A stretch of DNA of 64,000 nucleotides from NCBI GenBank assembly GCA_019155185.1, contig CM032794.1, forward strand, positions 18,491,095 through 18,555,094. The letters run 5' to 3'. Position 1 is the stretch's first letter, and the number at the start of each line of letters is the position of its first letter. Shown here one piece after another: positions 55,533-64,000 of this stretch. A program made the position numbers and the translations under genes. The notes beneath the pieces were generated by a model. That model worked only from the letters and a program-made list of their open reading frames with translations, did not search any database and was not told the origin of the DNA. This stretch comes from Beaufortia kweichowensis (taxonomy: Eukaryota > Chordata > Actinopteri > Cypriniformes > Gastromyzontidae).

Positions 55533-56220
55533 TAAAGGGAAATTGTATTCATAAATGTTTTAACTTCCTTTTACAGAGTTCAACATTAATCATTATCTAC
55601 TCTGATATATTCTTGTGTCTTTAATAACCATTATTTACTCTCATATATTCTGGTGTTGATATTAATCATTATAATAACATTAATCAGTAAAACAATATTA
55701 ATCACTATTCGCTCTTATATATTCATAGTCTTGTGTGCTTGTATGAAATGCTTGGAAATTTACCAAGGAGAGAGAAGGACCGGTATTACCATATATAGAG
55801 TATTCTATCTTAGGTCAAAATGCCCTAAGCACTCCCAGTATGTGTCTTAACCCTGAATTTGTGCAGACCAAGATCTATCTTTGCAGACTAAGCCGAAGAT
55901 AACAATGACCAAATATGAGAAGATGCCCACCGGAAGGTTGGAGAGGTGCCAAATGCCAACCTTGGGGAGAGGAGACCATAAAAATTGGGTTTTGAGGGAT
56001 AGACGGGGTTCATTCGGTCGTATTGCTCGATTGGTAGACTCCTAGGATTATATAATTAGGGACAGAATTGAACCCAGGGCTCTGCATATTTTCTTCAAGT
56101 GTGATATTCTTCAATATACTTTTGATTGTTAAAATAAATCCTTTTAAAGATATTTTTTGAGTCTTCCTTCCTGAATAAACGAACACGTGGACTTGAGGAA
56201 TTAAATGCCAAGTCCAACAC
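55533..56220 (+). repeat. LTR-like insert in family A, long form
   Basis: About 690 bp inserted between GTGTGTGCTCTCTGCT and CATTGAAAAGTCCACTG of a family A unit. It is AT-rich at first (repeated ATTAATCATTAT), then matches 53396-53847. AATAAATCCTTTT lies near the end. There is no clear target duplication, and part of the A unit is missing at the insertion. Copies at 59158-59846 and 62790-63477 are part of the duplicated higher-order unit. Confidence 0.55.
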
Positions 56221-59157
56221 CATTGAAAAGTCCACTGTTACCTAAAGGTATGATTTTCAGGGCTGGTCAGAGCACCATAGGTGAAGGATTCTCTTAGATG
56301 AAAACACACCACTCAGATTGAAATGTTAAACTAGAATTGGTTGATTAGTTTCTCATGACCTAAAAGGACTCCTAATTGTGACATTAATTAACTATAAAAA
56401 CAGAGCCCTCGGGAAAACACACCCAGAGCAAGAGTGTGTACTTTCTCCCAAGTTTTTAACCTTCTTGTTCATTCTCTTCTACAGTTAAATCAATTAGACC
56501 GGTATATCCATCGCACCAAGACTTTTAAAACAATACCAAACATCAAGTTGAAACCTTATTGCAATCACAACATATACACATACATGCTTGGTATCTTTAC
56601 AGTCTTCAGAATCTGATGGAGGGAGGAGGGGGAGAGAAGCAGGGACTTAGGATAGAGGCAAAAGACAGTGCCTCTATACTGCATCAGCACGATCTGTGGA
56701 GACTCGGGAGACTTATCTCCCGAGAACCAACACCAAAAGCCATTTATTATTTTATAGCACATCTCCACTCCTGACTCCAGTGCTTATTTCTTGACCAGCT
56801 GCCTTACAGATCCTCCCCTGACCCCTGGGGCAATTTCAGAGCAGTCCCTACGGGGACATTTTTAGGCATTCCTTGTCTTCATGTATTATTTGAAGTTGTA
56901 ACAGTTTTTCCAAAACTTGCACCTATACTGTGGTTGATATATGGAGCTGAGATGAGGCTCAGTCTACAGTAATGTGTCAGGTTATTTGTCCATTATGTCA
57001 GTCAAGGCCTGTGCTTTCTGCTCAAGTAAGGTGTACTTCCACCTATAAGGGACATCGGTGTCTTGAAGGTTCCTCCCCATGAGATTTATAGAAGTTGAAA
57101 CCTTATTGACATCACAACATATGTGTATACATGCTTGGTAACTTTACAGTCTTCAGAATCTGATGGGGGGAGGAGGGGGAGAGAAGCAGGAACTTAGGAA
57201 GAGGCAAAAGACAGTGCCTGTATACTGTATCAGCACCACCTGAGGAGATTCGGGAGTCTTATCTCCCGAGAACCAACACCAAAAGGCTTTTATTATTTTA
57301 TAGCACATCTCCACTTATGACTCCAGTGCTGATTACTTGACCAGCTGCCTTACAGGTCCTCCCCTGGCTCCTTGGGGCAAATTCAGAGCAGTCCCTAAGG
57401 GAAAATTTTTAGGCATTCCTTGTCTTCATATATTTTTTGAAGTTGTAACAGTTTTTACAAAACTTGCACCTATTCAGTGGTTTATGTCTGGAATTGAGAT
57501 GATGCTCAGTCTACAGTATGGTGTAAGGTTCTTTCTCCAGTATGTCATTCAAGGCCTGTTCGTTCTGTTCATGTAAGGTGTCCTTCCACCATGAAGGAAC
57601 ATCTGTGTCTAGTAGGATCCTCCCCATGATATTTATCTGACCCATTGAAAAGTCCAATGTTACCTCAAGATCAAATGTATGCTTTACAGGGCAGGTCAGA
57701 GCACAATAGGTGAAGGATTCTTTTAGATGAAAACACACCACTCAGATTGAAACGTTAAACTAGAATTGGTTGGTCAGTTTCTCATGACCTAAAAGGAAAC
57801 CCAACTGGGAAAGTCATTACCTTTAAAAACAGAGCACTGGGGAAAACACACCCAGAGCAGTTGTGTGTACTTTCTCCCAAGTTCTTAACCTTCTTGTTCA
57901 TTCTTTTCTACAGTTATATAAATTAGATCTGTTTATCCATCCCACCAAGACTTTTAAAACGATACCAAACATGAAATTGAAACCTTATTGACATCATAAC
58001 ATATACACATACATGCTTGGTATCTTTACAGTCTTCAGAATCTGATGGAGGGAGGAGGGGGAGAGAAGCAGGAACTTATTAAGAGGCAACAGACAGTGAC
58101 TGTATACTGCATCAGCATGACCTGTGGAGAGTAGGGAGACTTATCTCCCGAGAACCATCACCAAAAGCCTTTTATTATTTTATAGCACATCTCCACTCAT
58201 GACTCCAGTGCTGATTACTTGACCAGCTGCCTTACAGATCCTCCCCTGACCCCTGGGGCAATTTCAGAGCAGTCCCTACGGGGACATTTTTAGGCATTCC
58301 TTGTCTTCATGTATTATTTTAAGTTGTAACAGTTTTTCCAAAACTTGCACCTATGCTGTAGTTCATGTCTGGAGTTGAGATGATGCTCAGTCTACAGTAT
58401 GGTGTGAGGTTCTTTCTCCAGTACGTCAGTCAAGGCCTGTGGCTCTGTTCATGTAAGGTAATGTAATGTCAAACTAGAATTGGTTGGTCAGTTTCTCATG
58501 ACCTAAAAGGAAACCCAACTGAGAAAATCATTACCTTTAAAAACAGAGCCCTGGGGAAAACACACCCAGAGCAGGTGTGTGTACTTTCTCCCAAGTTCTT
58601 AACCTTCTTGTTCAGTCTGTTCTACAGCTATATAAATTAGACCTGTTTATCCATCCCACCAAGAATTTTAAAACGATACCAAACATGAAGTTGAAACCTT
58701 ATTGACATCACAACATATACACATACATGCTTGGTAACTTTACAGTCTTCAAAATCTGATGGAGGGGAAGAGAAGCAGGAACTTAGGAAGAGGCAAAAGA
58801 CAGTGCCTGTATACTGTATCAGCACCACCTGTGGGGATGCGGGAGACTAATCTCCCGAGAACCAACACCAAAAGACTTTTATTATTTTATAGCACATCTC
58901 CACTCAGGACTCCAGTGCTGATTACTTGACCAGCTGCCTTAATGTTCCTCCCCTGGCCCCTTTGGGAAAATTCAGAGCAGTCCCTAAGGGGACAATTTTA
59001 GGCATTCCTTGTCTTTATATATTTTTTGAAGTTGTAACAGTTTTTACAAAACTGGCACCTATACTGTGGTTGATGTCTGGATTTGAGATGAAGCTCATTC
59101 TACAATATGGTGTGAAGTTCGTTGTCCATTATGTCAGTCAAGGTGTGTGCTCTCTGC

Positions 59158-59846
59158 TAAAGGGAAATTGTATTCATAAATGTTTTAACTTTCTTTTACA
59201 GAGTTCAACATTAATCATTATCTACTCTGATATATTCTTGTGTCTTTAATAACCATTATTTACTCTCATATATTCTGGTGTTGATATTAATCATTATAAT
59301 AGCATTAATCAGTAAAACAATATTAATCACTATTCGCTCTTATATATTCATAGTCTTGTGTGCTTGTATGAAATGCTTGGAAATTTACCAAGGAGAGAGA
59401 AGGAACCGGTATAACCATATATAGAGTATTCTATCTTAGGTCAAAATGCCCTAAGCACTCCCAGTATGTGTCTTAACCCTGAATTTGTGCAGACCAAGAT
59501 CTATCTTTGCAGACTAAGCCGAAGATAACAATGACCAAATATGAGAAGATGCCCACCGGAAGTTTGGAGAGGTGCCACCTGCCAACCTTGGGGAGAGGAG
59601 ACCATAAAAATTGGGTTTTGAGGGATAGACGGGGTTCATTCGGTCGTATTGCTCGATTGGTGGACTCCTAGGATTATATAATTAGGGACAGAATTGAACC
59701 CAGGGCTCTGCATATTTTCTTCAAGTGTGATATTCTTCAATATACTTTTGATTGTTAAAATAAATCCTTTTAAAGATATTTTTTGAGTCTTCCTTCCTGA
59801 ATAAACAAACACACGGACTTGAGGAATTAAATGCCAAGTCCAACAC
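59158..59846 (+). repeat. LTR-like insert in family A, second higher-order copy
   Basis: Nearly identical to 55533-56220. It carries AAACAAACACACGGACTTGA where the others have AAACGAACACGTGGACTTGA. Its position in the unit is the same. Confidence 0.55.
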
Positions 59847-62789
59847 CATTGAAAAGTCCACTGTCCACCTTAAGATCAAAGGTATGATTTTCAGGGCTGG
59901 TCAGAGCACCATAGGTGAAGGATTCTCTTAGATGAAAACACACCACTCAGATTGAAATGTTAAACTAGAATTGGTTGATTAGTTTCTCATGACCTAAAAG
60001 GACTCCTAATTGTGACATTCATTAACTATAAAAACAGAGCCCTCGGGAAAACACACCCAGAGCAAGAGTGTGTACTTTCTCCCAAGTTTTTAACCTTCTT
60101 GTTCATTCTCTTCTACAGTTAAATCAATTAGACCGGTATATCCATCGCACCAAGACTTTTAAAACAATACCAAACATCAAGTTGAAACCTTATTGCAATC
60201 ACAACATATACACATACATGCTTGGTATCTTTACAGTCTTCAGAATCTGATGGAGGGAGGAGGGGGAGAGAAGCAGGGACTTAGGATAGAGGCAAAAGAC
60301 AGTGCCTCTATACTGCATTAGCACGATCTGTGGAGACTCGGGAGACTTATCTCCCGAGAACCAACACCAAAAGCCATTTATTATTTTATAGCACATCTCC
60401 ACTCCTGACTCCAGTGCTTATTTCTTGACCAGCTGCCTTACAGATCCTCCCTGACCCCTGGGGCAATTTCAGAGCAGTCCCTACAGGGACATTTTTAGGC
60501 ATTCCTTGTCTTCATGTATTATTTGAAGTTGTAACAGTTTTTCCAAAACTTGCACCTATACTGTGGTTGATATATGGAGCTGAGATGAGGCTCAGTCTAC
60601 AGTAATGTGTCAGGTTATTTGTCCATTATGTCAGTCAAGGCCTGTGCTTTCTGCTCAAAGTAAGGTGTACTTTCATCTATAAGGGACATCGGTCTTGAAG
60701 GTTCCTCCCCATGAGATTTATAGAAGTTGAAACCTTATTGACATCACAACATATGTGTATACATGCTTGGTAACTTTACAGTCTTCAGAATCTGATGGGG
60801 GAGGATGGGGGAGAGAAGCAGGAACTTAGGAAGAGGCAAAAGACAGTGCCTGTATACTGTATCAGCACCACCTGAGGAGATTCGGGAGTCTTATCTCCCG
60901 AGAACCAACACCAAAAGGCTTTTATTATTTTATAGCACATCTCCACTTATGACTCCAGTGCTGATTACTTGACCAGCTGCCTTACAGGTCCTCCCCTGGC
61001 TCCTTGGGGCAAATTCAGAGCAGTCCCTAAGGGAAAATTTTTAGGCATTCCTTGTCTTCATATATTTTTGAAGTTGTAACAGTTTTACAAAACTTGCACC
61101 TATTCAGTGGTTTATGTCTGGAATTGAGATGATGCTCAGTCTACAGTATGGTGTAAGGTTCTTTTCTCCAGTATGTCATTCAAGGCCTGTTCGTTCTGTT
61201 CATGTAAGGTGTCCTTCCACCATGAAGGAACATCTGTGTCTAGTAGGATCCTCCCCATGATATTTATCTGACCCATTGAAAAGTCCAATGTTACCTCAAG
61301 ATCAAATGTATGCTTTACAGGGCAGGTCAGAGCACAATAGGTGAAGGATTCTTTTAGATGAAAACACACCACTCAGATTGAAACGTTAAACTAGAATTGG
61401 TTGGTCAGTTTCTCATGACCTAAAAGGAAACCCAACTGGGAAAGTCATTACCTTTAAAAACAGAGCACTGGGGAAAACACACCCAGAGCAGTTGTGTGTA
61501 CTTTCTCCCAAGTTCTTAACCTTCTTGTTCATTCTTTTCTACAGTTATATAAATTAGATCTGTTTATCCATCCCACCAAGACTTTTAAAACGATACCAAA
61601 CATGAAATTGAAACCTTATTGACATCATAACATATACACACATACATGCTTGGTATCTTTACAGTCTTCAGAATCTGATGGAGGGAGGAGGGAGAGAAGC
61701 AGGAACTTATTAAGAGGCAACAGACAGTGACTGTATACTGCATCAGCATGACCTGTGGAGAGTAGGGAGACTTATCTCCCGAGAACCATCACCAAAAGCC
61801 TTTTATTATTTTATAGCACATCTCCACTCATGACTCCAGTGCTGATTACTTGACCAGCTGCCTTACAGATCCTCCCCTGACCCCTGGGGCAATTTCAGAG
61901 CAGTCCCTACGGGGACATTTTTTAGGCATTCCTTGTCTTCATGTATTATTTTAAGTTGTAACAGTTTTTCCAAAACTTGCACCTATGCTGTAGTTCATGT
62001 CTGGAGTTGAGATGATGCTCAGTCTACAGTATGGTGTGAGGTTCTTTCTCCAGTACGTCAGTCAAGGCCTGTGGCTCTGTTCATGTAAGGTAATGTAATG
62101 TCAAACTAGAATTGGTTGGTCAGTTTCTCATGACCTAAAAGGAAACCCAACTGAGAAAATCATTACCTTTAAAAACAGAGCCCTGGGGAAAACACACCCA
62201 GAGCAGGTGTGTGTACTTTCTCCCAAGTTCTTAACCTTCTTGTTCAGTCTGTTCTACAGCTATATAAATTAGACCTGTTTATCCATCCCACCAAGAATTT
62301 TAAAACGATACCAAACATGAAGTTGAAACCTTATTGACATCACAACATATACACATACATGCTTGGTAACTTTACAGTCTTCAAAATCTGATGGAGGGGA
62401 AGAGAAGCAGGAACTTAGGAAGAGGCAAAAGACAGTGCCTGTATACTGTATCAGCACCACCTGTGGGGATGCGGGAGACTAATCTCCCGAGAACCAACAC
62501 CAAAAGACTTTTATTATTTTATAGCACATCTCCACTCAGGACTCCAGTGCTGATTACTTGACCAGCTGCCTTAATGTTCCTCCCCTGGCCCCTTTGGGAA
62601 AATTCAGAGCAGTCCCTAAGGGGACAATTTTAGGCATTCCTTGTCTTTATATATTTTTTGAAGTTGTAACAGTTTTTACAAAACTGGCACCTATACTGTG
62701 GTTGATGTCTGGATTTGAGATGAAGCTCATTCTACAATATGGTGTGAAGTTCGTTGTCCATTATGTCAGTCAAGGTGTGTGCTCTCTGC

Positions 62790-63477
62790 TAAAGGGAAAT
62801 TGTATTCATAAATGTTTTAACTTTCTTTTACAGAGTTCAACATTAATCATTATCTACTCTGATATATTCTTGTGTCTTTAATAACCATTATTTACTCTCA
62901 TATATTCTGGTGTTGATATTAATCATTATAATAGCATTAATCAGTAAAACAATATTAATCACTATTCGCTCTTATATATTCATAGTCTTGTGTGCTTGTA
63001 TGAAATGCTTGGAAATTTACCAAGGAGAGAGAAGGAACCGGTATAACCATATATAGAGTATTCTATCTTAGGTCAAAATGCCCTAAGCACTCCCAGTATG
63101 TGTCTTAACCCTGAATTTGTGCAGACCAAGATCTATCTTTGCAGACTAAGCCGAAGATAACAATGACCAAATATGAGAAGATGCCCACCGGAAGTTTGGA
63201 GAGGTGCCACCTGCCAACCTTGGGGAGAGGAGACCATAAAAATTGGGTTTTGAGGGATAGACGGGGTTCATTCGGTCGTATTGCTCGATTGGTGGACTCC
63301 TAGGATTATATAATTAGGGACAGAATTGAACCCAGGGCTCTGCATATTTTCTTCAAGTGTGATATTCTTCAATATACTTTTGATTGTTAAAATAAATCCT
63401 TTTAAAGATATTTTTGAGTCTTCCTTCCTGAATAAACGAACACGTGGACTTGAGGAATTAAATGCCAAGTCCAACAC
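62790..63477 (+). repeat. LTR-like insert in family A, third higher-order copy
   Basis: Nearly identical to the insert at 59158-59846, with one T fewer in the TATTTTTTGAG run and CAACACTAT at its end. Confidence 0.55.
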
Positions 63478-64000
63478 TATTGAAAAGTCCACTGTTACCT
63501 TAAGATCAAAGGTATGATTTTCAGGGCTGGTCAGAGCACCATAGGTGAAGGATTCTCTTAGATGAAAACACACCATTCAGATTGAAATGTTAAACTAGAA
63601 TTGGTTGATTAGTTTCTCATGACCTAAAAGGACTCCTAATTGTGACATTCATTAACTATAAAAACAGAGCCCTCGGGAAAACACACCCAGAGCAAGAGTG
63701 TGTACTTTCTCCCAAGTTTTTAACAATCTTGTTAATTTTGTTCTACAGTTAAATCAATTAGACCTGTATATCCATCGCACCAAGACTTTTAAAACAATAT
63801 CAAACATGAAGTTGAAACCTTATTGAAATCACAACATATACACATACATGCTTGGTATCTTTACAGTCTTCAAAATCTGATGGAGGGAGGAGGGGTGAGT
63901 AGCAGGAACTTAGGAAGAGGCAAAAGACAGTGCCTGTATACTGTATCAGCACCACCTGTGGGGATGCGGGAGACTTATCTCCCGAGAACCAACACCAAAA

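Larger units (their letters stand above)
51874..64000. repeat. Satellite family A: ~880-bp units with a 3.63-kb higher-order repeat
   Basis: The marker GAGATGATGCTCAGTCTAC or its variants lies at about 52178, 53061, 54584, 55458, 56949, 57496, 58377, 59089, 60581, 61127, 62009 and 62720. Simple units are about 880 bp. From 58377 the pattern of spacings 712, 1492, 546, 882 (sum 3632) repeats, and 58377-60368 and 62009-64000 are nearly identical. The preceding copy (54584-58376, 3793 bp) differs by having an 874-bp first unit. Longer units carry an LTR-like insert. The array continues past the window end. Confidence 0.9.

Noticed and set aside
54193..60402. Recurring 67-71-codon frames on both strands of family A (for example ISREPTPKAIYYFIAHLHS and GFWCWFSGDKSP)
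   Set aside because: Both strands of the same segment are open, copies gain stops and frame changes, and no start or splice signal is consistent. The better candidate is the frame reported at 52193.

Overview
The window is repeat-dense vertebrate nuclear DNA. The mix of DIRS retrotransposons, L2/CR1-group LINEs, Tc1, piggyBac and hAT DNA transposons, solo LTRs and satellite arrays fits a ray-finned fish. A cyprinid-like species is my inference; nothing here fixes the species. I recognise only one host gene segment: the first coding exon of a neuroligin (nearest NLGN2) on the minus strand at 39297-39759, with a signal peptide and a consensus splice donor. If that gene continues on this strand, its later exons lie at lower coordinates. 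I see none there, so 1-39296 would be a first intron of at least 39 kb filled with transposons.

Layout. 1-1770: decayed DIRS element. 1771-3943: L2-type LINE. 3944-6724: dispersed repeats, a LINE tail, a hAT-type MITE with an 8-bp target duplication, and a CACTGTAAAAA MITE. 6725-10625: second DIRS element with both inverted terminal repeats. 10626-14628: AT-rich DNA with one MITE, a minisatellite and one unrecognised basic ORF. 14629-18905: a Tc1 element apparently split by a piggyBac element whose transposase can be read as four exons. 19480-20425 and 25485-26900: minus-strand non-autonomous LTR elements with a gag-like reading frame. 20687-21995 (minus) and 22690-24850 (plus): CR1/L2-type LINEs, the second with an esterase-like ORF1 split by a solo LTR with a perfect 5-bp duplication. 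27255-27729: another solo LTR. 28689-29190: a variant-unit minisatellite.

29379-31901: a three-level nest, a solo LTR inside a hAT inside another hAT, with target duplications on the outermost and innermost layers. 34882-38165: a second three-level nest, a nearly intact Tc1 inside a second copy of the same LTR inside a LINE. 39297-39759: the neuroligin exon. 40996-41095: a 100-N assembly gap.

41096-64000 is a satellite-like domain with three families. Family A has units of about 880 bp and a 3.63-kb higher-order period. Family B has monomers of about 136 bp and a 3.416-kb higher-order period. Family C has degenerate units of about 250-300 bp. The B+C block (about 10.1 kb) interrupts an A unit and is flanked by a 73-bp duplication of A sequence. 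An AATAAA-containing, LTR-like segment was copied along inside A.

Most reading frames here are dead transposon genes or artefacts of tandem repeats whose unit length keeps frames open. I find no operon, CRISPR array, tRNA or rRNA gene. The strongest observations are the two nests, the split Tc1/piggyBac locus and the unusual satellite block next to a synaptic adhesion gene.
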